Positions 25,110 through 36,278 of a stretch of 64,000 nucleotides of DNA are shown here, piece by piece. The stretch is taken from NCBI GenBank assembly GCA_014549065.1, contig JACDOX010000027.1, forward strand, positions 4,074,485 to 4,138,484, given 5' to 3'. This stretch comes from Cardinalis cardinalis. Its lineage: Eukaryota; Chordata; Aves; Passeriformes; Cardinalidae. Made by a program: the position numbers and the translations under genes. The number at the start of each line of letters is the position of its first letter. Positions within the stretch are counted from its first letter, which is position 1. The notes beneath the pieces are model-generated. The model was not told the origin of the DNA. It searched no databases and worked only from the letters and a program-made list of their open reading frames with translations.

Positions 25110-26604
25110 CTGTAAGCAGACAAAAGTGATAATGAGAACTGAACTTTGCAATTAAGTAGGCAGATAAATTTTGCTTTCTGACTCAGCAGTGACCTAATTT
25201 ATGTAACATTTTAGGTTGGCTGGTTGAAGCAATACAAAACTTCTGCTCCATTCCTTACTCTACCCCCTTTTAAGATACTGATTACAAGAGCTTCTATTCA
25301 GATTTTATTGAGGTCGACAGCCCTTACCCTCTCTTAACTGTGAAAAGAAAGTCAAGCAGCATAACAATTCTTTGTTCTATGCCCCAGATTCCATTTGTGA
25401 CTTTCTGGCATATAGAAACAATGCTTCAATTGAGCAGGATCCCAACTCTCCTTCTCCTTGCTCTCCTACTGCAGCCAGATTTGTTTTCAAAGCAAGGAAA
25501 TTCCAAACATGCAAACAGTGGCAATTACGTACCTCATGCAGAATTATTAATAGGATTCATATTTTACAGTTTTGACAGCCANGAATAACTTCTTTTTTAA
25601 ATTGGAAAAAAGCTGCATCCAGAAATTCTTATCAGTCAGCCAGTTATTTTGGGTTCAGGGTAGTCAAATTAGATCCCCCACACCTATAAACATGATGTGC
25701 TACTTATTTGAAAACCTGAATCTTTTTTATGCTTCCACTTGGTGTTTTGCAACTCTTTCATCTCAGACAAGCAGGAGCACTGAAGTAGTTCAGCTGCCAG
25801 TAAAGACAGAAGCTCTCTGAATGAATATGTATTTGTACTTCTAGAGAAGATGCAGCAGAAAACAAGAGGCTTATCCTCTTCTGCGTCATNTGTTTGGCAC
25901 ATCAGCTGCATCATCCGGTACCAATAAATTCTACCCAATTCTGCTGTATGTGACACTGAAGAGTGTACCAGCCTCTCTAACACTCTCCAGTGATGGCTCA
26001 TTTCCCAGTGACAATCCCTAGTAGAATGAGTAAAGCCACTATTTTTCATCTTTCTTCACCTTACAGGAATAAAGACAATGACGTTTTCCTGTAAGAAGGA
26101 TACATAACATAAGACAACAAAAATGCAGCACTTATTCTGGAAGGTGATTTAATATAATTTGTCTTTAAGGATCCCTCAAATGTACTATAATGTTTAAAAA
26201 ATTGAGAAAATGTATTTTAATACCATAACATTACTTCAAAACTTCAGCCACCACAGCTAGTAAAGTCATCTCGCATTTCAGCAATGAAACAAACACAATA
26301 AATTATTAAATTCAAAATATAAAGCAAAGCACAGAAAAAACCTGCCATTTTCCTTAAAGCCTTAAACATTAAAGTTAAAGGATAACTCTCACATATCCTA
26401 AATAGAACTTTGGGTAAATTGCCCTAGATCAATTGTAATAATTTTAAACCTACCTGCCTATTTTTGTTTTCTGTATTTTTAAAACAACTGATATCATCTG
26501 CATCTCTTATTCATTAAAATACCTGCTGTTTATCATTCCTGTTTACTCTGCACTTATCAAAGTAGCAGAAATATTTTCCCCACTTAACATTGTTACAAAC
26601 TTGC
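25110..26604 (-). other. LRCH1 intron 9, GC-AG type
   Basis: 1.5 kb, beginning GCAAGT and ending cttacag. A 121-codon minus-strand frame at 25684-26049 has no recognisable homology and no splice-site support. Confidence 0.85.
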
Positions 26605-26717
26605 CTTAATGTAGCTCATAAATTCAGTAGTAAGAGTATCCTGTTCATCAAACTGATTTCCTGTTTCTTGTGACTTATCATTGACAAACATGTGAGAAGA
26701 TCCTTGATGGAATTCCA
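26605..26717 (-). CDS. LRCH1: LRCH1 exon 9: linker, followed by a GC donor
   Basis: This 113-nt exon has acceptor ctattcctag. Two bases complete the Val codon begun in exon 8, and it ends in phase 0. The translation contains EFHQGSSHMFVNDKSQETGN and ends TEFMSYIK; human LRCH1 has GEFHQEF at the start and SEFMNYK at the end. The exon ends ATTAAG|GCAAGT, so the donor is GC instead of GT with otherwise perfect consensus. The nearest GT would break the frame of exon 10. Confidence 0.9.
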
Positions 26718-27848
26718 CTAGGAATAGGAATGAAAAAAAAAGATAGAAGAATGATTTCAAAAATGAAGTTTAAATTCACATTAAAAATTTCAAACAGGTT
26801 AAGATCCTGTCACTGTAAAGAGTGATGCCAATTTCTAAGTTGTAATAAATCCACTCTCTGGGCATATACAGTTGTATATCAGAAGCACCAAAGCAGGCAT
26901 TGAAGGAGCCAGTTTTGAACTACATCAAGTCTGTCTTGCCAGTAGCAATACAAGAACACAGCTGGACAACTGTGCAGTGTTTTAAGAAATTCAGATGTCT
27001 TAGGCAGTGACTTGCAATTGAATGCAATTTCAGAGTTACTGTGCTGTAACAAACCAAACATCCAGCAAAATTATTTAGATCCTGTCCCAATCTTTTCCCT
27101 ATGTATACTATTTCCAAGGATATGAAGCTATGATTTACCCTCTCCAGTTTGCTAATAAACTCTGGAGGATAAAATCCTGTTATCTCTCTTCATATTCTAC
27201 CAAATTCTGATGAGTTCTCCATGGAACTTGATTAAAGTGGGTAACACTGAGGATATGCCATCTCCTATTCACCATCTCCTATTCATGTGGTTTCCATATG
27301 CAGCTTGCTGACTTCATCTTCCCATTTATCATTAGTATGTGCAGAAGAACTTGGAGAACCATTGTATACCAGTATTAGTGTAATTTAGAAAAATATAAGT
27401 TACTTAAAAAAATTGCATAAAATTAAATCTCTCACAAAATACAAAGAAATTTACTTGTTTCCAGAGGTGATGCTAACTGACTAAAAAAGTTTTATATATA
27501 CACTAAGTCCAGCTATAGAAATAGACTCCTTTATTGCACTTTGCTAAATTACTGAACACTGATATTAGCTGGAGGATAGCATGGCTCAAACCAACTTTAA
27601 CTTTTCTTCCCCCAGTCAGAATCAGATCTTATTAATCCTTGAGACAGTGCAGTAAGTTTTTTGGAACTGCTGTTGAAAATTACTAGACAGATTCAATTCA
27701 GTATAGTAAAGATTTTCTAAGTAACATACTTTTTTTTATTTTTACACAATTGCATATGCATGCTCAAAGCCTTCTGGGTAAGCAGACAGGCATGGAATGA
27801 ACAACTAAATTTCCTTGTATTTAACTTTCATGTTTTTTACATTCCAAC
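26718..27848 (-). other. LRCH1 intron 8
   Basis: 1.1 kb with a 14-bp tandem duplication at 27258; nothing else seen. Confidence 0.9.
27258..27285. repeat. 14-bp tandem duplication
   Basis: The unit ccatctcctattca occurs twice in direct succession, in intron 8. Confidence 0.95.
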
Positions 27849-27954
27849 CTTTTCTTGAGTTAGCATGGTGACCTGAATCATCCTTTATAATATGATCTTC
27901 TTCCACAATGTCTGACATTGGAACATTAAAGTTGATAGTATCTTCATCAGATGG
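27849..27954 (-). CDS. LRCH1: LRCH1 exon 8: acidic linker
   Basis: This 106-nt exon has acceptor tttctag and donor AAAAG|GTTGGA, a weak donor. It starts in phase 0 and ends with the first base of a Val codon. The translation starts PSDEDTINFNVPMSDIVEED and continues HIIKDDSGHH. Recalled human LRCH1 has PSDEDTVSLNVPMSNIMEEE at the same place. It is rich in Asp and Glu and probably disordered. Confidence 0.92.
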
Positions 27955-30900
27955 CTAGAAAAAAATAAGAGAATCGCTAGTCCCAGCTAAACCAAGAATG
28001 ACAAAAATGTACATGTTAACAAGATTGCTCACTTAAGAGCCACAAATTAAAATGGAAGATGATACCAAAGCTTCTAACATGACCACATCCTGTTGTAAGA
28101 AGTTGTAGTCACGCTGAATGTATCCTCAAATGAGGTTTGCCAAGTAGAACAATGCACGTGTCCTCTTTTCCTGTCTTGCTCACGGCACTAATCCTCTCCT
28201 TGCACTGATGCCACTGCACTGTGCTGCTCTCTGTGCTTTCCTAGGGCAGCTGAAAACTACAAGGGCCTCCTTGCAGCCACCAAAGTCTGCAGAAACACTG
28301 ACCCTCATATCACAGCCCTTTTTTTCCTTTCCTTCCACAACACCTCTTCCCTGCTTTACCATGCAGCTTCTGACCAGAATGCCTACAGCAAGCAAAGTCA
28401 ACATCAAGAAAGGCACCATCTTTAATTATGCTAACTGACAGAGCTGAAAAAAAAAGCATATACTCTCAACATTAGCTTTTTCTGACTTAAAAGCTCACCC
28501 ATCTTTTCAGCTCTATTGGCTGGTACACTAGAACACTTGACTTGTATCTAACAAACCTATCCTGCCTATGACTTTACAGATAGCAGCTGCACAAGGAAGG
28601 ACAGACACAATTCTGCTCTAGGCCACAGTGGCTCTGTTTCTCTGCAGGGCCAGCAGTGACCTGCTCAAGTGGAACCTGCTCACATCCTCTCCTGAGGTGA
28701 GCTAGAGCAAAACCCCAGCTCGCAGAAGAGGCCAAGTTTTTATTCTTGCTCTCCCGAGACAGAGAACTTACCGCTACAACAGTCTCAGAACTTTGCAAAT
28801 GTACTTTCCAGAAAGTCCATGAGTATTGCTCATTCTTTAAATGCTCTGTGTTTCTCTAACTTCCTACTCTCTGCATACATTTTCCACACATGTATTCTGT
28901 AATTATAACTGATATAATACAAACAGCACTCTGTTCCATACCCCTAAAAAATTTTTAAGGAAATGATATTCCCCATTTTATCAGTTCAGACAACTGTAAC
29001 AAAAAAGATCTATAATGAAATGTGTTACATATAATCAGNCATTTAATTCTAGCTAACTTCTACTAGAAGTCTGCCATTCTTGCTACTTTTACATGCTCAT
29101 AATCTATGTAGAAAGTACTTTTTCTATGTCCTGAAGCTAAAGTTTGTGATAAAGGATGACGCAAATCCAACTTGCTCTTAAAAACTCAATCCAAAATACA
29201 TATGGTTAGCCTTATTTTTCAAGAATACCTTGGACCCAAAACATGTAAACATGGACAAAGATGAATGTTCTTTCTGATGAATAATCTGCACGTTATTAAC
29301 TTTATGAATTCATTGGCTGTATTCTTCGGCTTAAGGAGAAAAAAATTAAAGAGGAAAAAAGGGTGTTCAGGGGCTTCATAAGGCCTTTTCAAAATAAATT
29401 TTAAATTTTAAAATGAATAATATTTTCAAATGAAACTCCTACAGTAAATAAATGACACTCCAAGTACCCTAAGCACAAAAGTCTTCTAGATCTGAAGCAA
29501 TGACAATCCAACAACTTTAAAAAAATAAAAATAAGATAGGTTCAATATAAATTCATTCAGACAACCAAGGCTACAGCAAAGTTCCTTCTCTTTCAGGCTA
29601 TATCTCATATGACATTTGAGTACTAAATTTGATTATTCTAGATCAAAGTTGATGCTGTCTTAATTTTTCAACTATCCTTTGAAAACAGTACACTAAAATG
29701 TTCCTACACACTTTATTAAAAGTTCTGGATCCAAAACAAATATAGTATTTTTTCTTACCAGAGTAACACACACTTTGAGGAAAATATTTTGGAGTGTTGG
29801 TATAAGAAAAGGAACAGACCATTCAATTTGGAAACAAATTCCTTTCAGGACCCACAGAATTCTGCAACTGATTTTCCAGGTGTTTCCTGCCACTATACTA
29901 TGAAACAAAAACTATCCAAAGCAGCCTTGGATAATACAAAAGTATCACTCCTTCACAGGTGAAATACTGTACCCAAGTTCCTTCTTCCACAGTTTTATTT
30001 TTTATTGAGACCACATGAGAAGACAGACAAATCAGAATCAAAAATATCTAACATAATTCTAAGACAGACTTGAGATGATGCACTTTGAAAGATTCTTCAC
30101 ATATATTCCTGCTGGTAGTAATGCATTATTCATACATGTAATAAAGTATAGACACCATTCTAATTTCATTCTAATGAATTTCAACAAAAGGAAAAATAAG
30201 GCCAAATGAAGGGAGAAAAACATCAAAATGCTGTATTTTTCCTAAAAGATGAGGTAAATGGTAGACTGCCTTAAGGCAGAATTTGCCTTCAAGCTGCAAT
30301 GATCAATTTTACAGCAATGCTACAAGATACCTTTCACTTGAAGTGCCCAGGATGGCTACAGCTGGGAAACAGATGCTGTGGGGACCCTACAAAGTCCAAG
30401 AGAGATATATAAAACAGTTCATTTCATCAAGTATTCCCTCTTTTGTGTATTCATCCAAAGTCAATTAGCAAGCCTCCTAAAAACTACATTAGTGTTCAAA
30501 CAAGTGATTCATTTATGTTATTAAGTTACACATGAAAAATGACATTGTAGTATTTTCTGTAAAAGAATAGGAACTCAATAGCCACTACCCTCCACACTAA
30601 ACAGTAGCTTATATTCATTAAAAAAACCTCCGGAATAATGTTTTAATGATTATGACTGGTCGTTTAATGTTTATCCAAAGTTTGGTATGCAACTTTCTGC
30701 TGTAATTAACAACATGTGAGCCTGTATTTGCATCATGCTAGTATTTTCTGCACAACTCCCATGTATTACACAGGCATTAAAGGTCACATCAGAAGGAAAG
30801 TGCATGGTAAATTTACTACCAACTGTATTTGGAATTACTGATCTCAGCATCTATTTCTCCTTAAAAGTAGAGCATCAGTCAGGTGGTGATAGAATGAACA

Positions 30901-32309
30901 AATCGTTCTTCTATAAAGAACATTTTGTGCTGTTAAAAATGTATTGGCTCATTGTTGGTAGTCTTCAAAATATTTTTGCAGTATTTCAACTGCTATCTTT
31001 CGATTACAGGTAGCATGATCTATTTTCCAAAGGTGATATTTATAGCTAAAGAGGAAATCCTGGTATAAAAGTTTCACTAACAAGCCAACCGAGCTTCAGG
31101 AAGAGTAAGACTGGCAAAACGGTTTGTAAGTGCCTCTGAACAGACTGAATGCTCTTACAGCTAGAGGTAAACCATTAGAGATTTGGCTGGAATTCATAAC
31201 AATTCTACCTCATTTCCATCTTCCAAGAAACTTGCCAAAATACTGGGAAATTCACATGGGTTTTTTTAAAGGACTACTGTATTTAAAAGACCAATCAGTG
31301 AGTAAGTGGATTCATGTTCAATTTGCTTTTGAGTAACTATAAATTCACTATGTAAGCTTGATTCTTCATACCTTTGTTCCAAAAGAAACAAAATCCCTTT
31401 TCCTCAAAGGACGACAAAACCACTCAAGAATCAGTGTAAAAGTATTTTAAGTAGCAAAAAGGTCACCCTTTTAATGTGAGGCCTTTCCCATTAAGTCAGA
31501 CCACAAATCCCATTACTGTATATTTCAGAAAGATAATCATCACTGATTTATACTACTAATTATTTACTTGTTTATCAATATCTATTCAGTTCAACTCCAC
31601 ACAGGTTTAGTGCCCTGTTCAGCTAAAGAGTGCCTCAGAAAAAAACCTCAGTGAATCAGTTCTAACTGCTTAAGACAACACTAGTCCCACAAAGCTACCC
31701 TTTCATTTTGCTCAGTCAGACAGCAAAGTTCAGGAAAAGATCTGAAGGTTTAGTTCCAGCTTTGCCTAGCTGCCAGAATATTTAAACACATTAAAATCTG
31801 CAAAGTTTCTGAGGTTTCTACACTACAGCAATGTTCCATAACCACATCACAGAACATATTGAGACTGGGCACTATAAATTCCCAACAGGGAAGAGTAATC
31901 AGGCAAAGAGAAAAATATGTGAGAAGTCATCAGCTTGTAACCTGTTACCATGTTTACTTTGTTGAAAACAGCAGACATGAATTCTGGTTTGTTTCTCGTT
32001 CTCTAGATTATGTAAACTGCCAGAAAGCTGTAGAGGATTTGCACTATTGGTAAGTCTGTAACCATTTGGAAGCAAGTATCTCATGCCCACTCCAGACAGT
32101 GCACAGACCAAAAAAATTTTTAAAAATGTAAAAACCCCACAGTCTCCTTTTATCTTTGTTTTAGCCATTTCTTAGCGTAAAATTCATGTCAAGGATATGG
32201 TCGCAGAGGTTTAAGTCTAAAAATCTTTTCACATTCTTACCAAACTTAAAATACAATCAAAATAATGAGTGCTGGGAGAGGAGTTTGACACAAAAGACAG
32301 GTAACTTAC
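27955..32309 (-). other. LRCH1 intron 7
   Basis: 4.4 kb. A slightly GC-richer patch lies at 28190-28780. Almost free of ambiguous bases. No repeats recognised. Confidence 0.9.
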
Positions 32310-32394
32310 CTCTGTTGCTGACAAACGTTTATCACCATTATCACTACCAACACCTGAATCTGAGTCCTTTTTACTTGGGTAGATGTCATCAATG
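32310..32394 (-). CDS. LRCH1: LRCH1 exon 7: acidic Ser-rich linker with DSGVGS motif
   Basis: This 85-nt exon has acceptor cacatctag and donor GAG|GTAAGT. One base completes the Ser codon of exon 6 and it ends in phase 0. The translation is IDDIYPSKK followed by DSDSGVGSDNGDKRLSATE. The second half is almost unchanged from human LRCH1, which makes this one of the best fingerprints for the gene. DSGVGS fits the DSG-hydrophobic-x-S form of beta-TrCP phosphodegrons; function here is not shown. Confidence 0.95.
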
Positions 32395-34208
32395 CTAGAT
32401 GTGAATAAAAAAATTAAAATTCAGTAAAAAGCTATGATAGCCTTTACATTCAAATTCTGTTCTGGTTTCACTTAACTTTAAGCAAATTTCAAACTATCCT
32501 TAATGAGAGAAGGTGAAATAGCCCAGTACAGTAAAACACCAAATATTTAATCTGGTTATGGTAAAATAGATCAGACTGAATGGCTAGTTAGCCTAAGAAT
32601 TAACAAAGCAACAGAAATAATCTGCTACTAAGCTTGCTTTTGTCTATACACTATGCAAAAGCTAAACAACACAGGACTGAAGCAATTTAGCCATGGGAGA
32701 AGAAATCAAAATAGTAAAACTCAAAGTGGAGTCAACTGATACAATTGCAATCACTGATCCATTAAAACAGAACTCAAATTTCCCTCAGGCTTGAAATAAT
32801 TATTAACACAGAAACCTCGTTTTGGTGCCTTAAAATAGACCTTGGAATTTAGTTTTTGAGAAAATTACTGTAATAATGCCAAAGGCTCACTCTTCTGGTT
32901 TCATTACCCAATACGACCTCTACTCATTTTAAAGGGCACTATTAGATGCAGTACTCTCATCACCCAAATTTTTTTTTAAATATATCTCATATCCCTATNT
33001 TCACTATCCTGAAAGCTGCGATACTAAATTCAGATTGACACAGCAATTCAAAAATGGAGTTTTATCAATCTTCACACGAATAAGGTATCTGATTCATTAA
33101 TACTAATTTTAAGTTACTTCTTACCAGTAAACACTGAAGATTGTTTTGCAGAAACTGCCTTTGGAAATCTACTCTGTACTGCCCCCTTACTCTAACCTGT
33201 ATTCCCCAATATGACCAAAATACCAGACACAGGACATGACATTGCTGTCAGTTTTCCTGTATACTAAAAGAACAAAACAGAAAACCAATAAGTGTTTCCC
33301 AAATAGAATACCTACTCCTCATCCTGGATTCTTCTCACCTTTGACATTTATCTGACAGAAATACACAAAGGGATCTCCAAAAGTACATGGACAAAAACAA
33401 TTTGATTAAAATTGAGGAGATTCCGTAACAGCTTGGTTTTTGACTCCCAGGATTTTATCAGTAACATCTTTACTATTATTCATATCAACACTTTGTTTTC
33501 ATTGAGTATTTCTCTTCAAAGATATCATACTTTCTCTGATTGATTATATTACACTGCCCTTATAAGCAGAGAAAAACTGGGCTAAAAGCTGATTTCCAAC
33601 CAGCTATGGAAATTCTCATAGAAAGGAACTGCTTTGTATCTGGTTCCTTTAACCATGGCACAAGATGTCATTTCCTACAAGACTGATAGAAGATTTTGCC
33701 TCATTTTGCTAACAAATTAGCACACTTCATTTTAAAAGCATCTTGACGTTCATGCAGTTCTCTTTGTTTGACAGACAACTTTGGATGAATTTTAAAAGAT
33801 TAAAATGTCACAAAAGTGCAAACATACAAATTGCATATAAATCACAAGACATCACAAAAATCACAAAACAACACATGAAATTAGAATTTATTTAGAGTGT
33901 AGATAGATAGATCAAGTCAACACCAAATGTAACTACCCTCTGATTATTTTTAATGTATTCCAGAAATCCACCAGAAAGAGGTTAGACTTAAACTAAGGTT
34001 CACTTTTAAACTCTTAACTAATGAGCTGTTAACTTTAATCAGAATTGATTTTTAATTTTCTGAACTCTTACAGGGATTGCATTAGAATAAAAGTAAATGA
34101 AATCTCTGTGCAAAAGAGTACCCTCTCAATAGCATCTAAAGAAAAGAAACAAAACTGTGGAACCTAAAGATAAATACTATTTTATTGTTTGTAAGACATC
34201 ATACATAC
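32395..34208 (-). other. LRCH1 intron 6
   Basis: 1.8 kb with normal ends; nothing else seen. Confidence 0.9.
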
Positions 34209-34336
34209 CTCTCTTCCACAGGTTGTGGCAAATGCTGTGGTTCAATGGCATTAAGATACAGCGAGTCTGCTGTTTTAATCTGACAGGCTTGTACAGTCAG
34301 ATATTTGAATATATGCACCTTACCCTTTGTACAAAT
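34209..34336 (-). CDS. LRCH1: LRCH1 exon 6: LRR C-terminal cap and linker start
   Basis: This 128-nt exon has acceptor tcccacag and donor GAGAG|GTATGT. It starts in phase 0 and ends with two bases of a Ser codon. The translation begins ICTKGKVHIFKYL, the capping helix that follows the last LRR in LRCH proteins, then VQACQIKTADSLYL. The stretch after that (EPQHLPQPVEE) is less conserved. An open frame on the opposite strand across this exon is a shadow. Confidence 0.93.
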
Positions 34337-35545
34337 CTGTGGGATAAGGAAAAAATTAGGTTTATAACTAGAATTAAAAAAAGCAATTTATTTCAAGTGT
34401 CACTTAGTATAAACCTCCCTGTAATTCAACTAATATTACAAATTTCACTTAAAAGAAAACGGATTTTTTTTAAATTACGAAGTACTTCAATTATATACTC
34501 AATTATTTGTGTTTACCAGTATAAACANCCTCAGAGACTAAGACAGAAAACAAGAAAATAATGTATTCTTCTTTAAAAAAATCCAAATGAGCTTCTAACT
34601 CAAAGAAAAGACATTCAAATATATGGTATGGCCTATTACTAACTATAAACAGAGTAATTAATTATATCAAAATTAGTGTATCATGACATTTAATTAACTA
34701 ATGTGCCCTTTATATTTTTGGTCACAATGTTTTTAATAGTGTCCAAGAATACTTATGATGCAATTCACCTTCATTATAGAATATTTTTTCTTTAAGTGCA
34801 CACTTCTTGCTTTGTATTTTTTAGTTTAAAGGCAGCATCACTATTGATTATTAAAAGCATTTCTCCAACGTAATAAAAATTCTTTAGTATTTCAACAACT
34901 GTTGAGCCAGAACACTTGTGGCTTTCAGAGATCCAGTTTGACTTTACTGTCCAGTAAGTTAACAACAAAATTGTCCTTAAGCAGCAACCACAGGTTGCAT
35001 TCATTTATTTTTATTACTCAGAGTGGCTTACAGTTCCAAAGAAGAGTTTTATTTCTTTGTGCATCACAGTCTGTGAACTTAAACTATAAAGTGAAATAAA
35101 TTTCACATGGACTGTGTTTTAGACTATTTAGGCATATTTTTTAAGTTAAAGTTAGCAAATCACTGTAGAGCCTTCCAGAACTGGATTCATTTTACCAGAA
35201 AGAAAAATGACCCAGGAAGTTTATCATTACTCTTTTTCAAAATTACACACATATTCCAATGTTAACTTTCATATGCAGATAGAAATCACAAAAATTAACA
35301 GTTAACAGAATGGACATCTTCTAGATGTATGCTGGTTTAAGCGCTGTACAAATTCATACTGAGAACAGAGGATTTTTTTTATGTTTTATTTAGATACATC
35401 CTATGTCTTATTTAAATATCAACAACTATCAACAGTCTGTGATGACTGAAATTGAGAAACCTCCAACTGCAGAAGGTGACATTTTACACTCTAAAATGTG
35501 TTAGCAGNCATCCAATATTAAGGCACAACTTAAAATATTACTTAC
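34337..35545 (-). other. LRCH1 intron 5
   Basis: 1.2 kb with normal ends; nothing else seen. Confidence 0.9.
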
Positions 35546-35682
35546 TTGTGCTGGTGGAGATTGCAAAGGGTTATTCTCAAGCAGTAATACTTGTAACTGC
35601 ACCATCTTTCTAAAACAAATTGGAATCACAAGCACTTTATTGCAGGAAAAGTCAAACTTTACCAAGGGAAGCTGTACTAGTT
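35546..35682 (-). CDS. LRCH1: LRCH1 exon 5: LRRs 7-8
   Basis: This 137-nt exon has acceptor acttttag and donor CAA|GTAAGT. Its first two bases complete the Glu codon from exon 4 and it ends in phase 0. The translation runs ELVQLPLVKFDFSCNKVLVI, then a stretch ending LLLENNPLQSPPAQ. These are the last two LRRs; NNPLQSPPAQ is the typical end of the repeat array in this family. The LRR solenoid is the likely protein-binding surface. Confidence 0.95.
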
Positions 35683-36172
35683 CTAAAAGTAATAAAAAGG
35701 AGAGAAGGTGTTATATCCGTTTTTATTTTTGGCATAAAATAATAAAACATTTTTAATAACCCTTCTTTTGCATTCAGGAAAAATACAAACTCAGGGAGGG
35801 ATAAGATCAACATTTACTCCATTTTATACTGGGAAACAAAAGAGTGTTGTTATACAAGTGACAAGAAATTCTAAAGCAAATACTTTGAATTTTTTTCCCC
35901 TGAAACTCAGCTGACAGTTCTGATATTGCATTCAGACATTTGTTCAACTTAAAAGCTGCCTAGAATCATAAAGATACATTGATGAAACCTCACACACTGT
36001 TTTTCAGTGGATACCATTGAATGTTATATTCTGCAGACCCAAATGGAATATAAATTTGAACACAATGCAATAGCTACTTTCAAATAGTTTCTATTTATAT
36101 GATTAAAAATACTTCCAAAACTATAATAAGAAGAGCTACTGTGAAGATATTTTTTTGCTCATTTGCTTTTAC
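35683..36172 (-). other. LRCH1 intron 4
   Basis: 490 bp, AT-rich; nothing else seen. Confidence 0.9.
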
Positions 36173-36278
36173 CTTGGGGTAAAACTTCGAGGTAATTTCT
36201 TCTGACATTCAGTTCTTTTAAAGATTTCAGCTGGCCTATCTGCTGTGGCAAAGCTGTGATTTCATTACAGCTGACATC
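36173..36278 (-). CDS. LRCH1: LRCH1 exon 4: LRRs 5-6
   Basis: This 106-nt exon has acceptor ctgtag and donor CAAG|GTAAAA. It starts in phase 0 and ends with the first base of a Glu codon. The translation begins DVSCNEITALPQQIGQLKSL and continues to NVRRNYLEVLPQ, two full LRR units. The SCNEI and VRRNYL segments are hallmark positions shared by LRCH proteins. Only 490 nt of intron separates it from exon 5. Confidence 0.95.

Noticed and set aside
28190..28800. GC-richer patch with open frames on both strands in intron 7
   Set aside because: No CpG enrichment, homology or splice support; treated as base-composition noise.
34157..34561. 134-codon plus-strand open frame
   Set aside because: It is the antisense shadow of LRCH1 exon 6, whose minus-strand reading matches the known protein.
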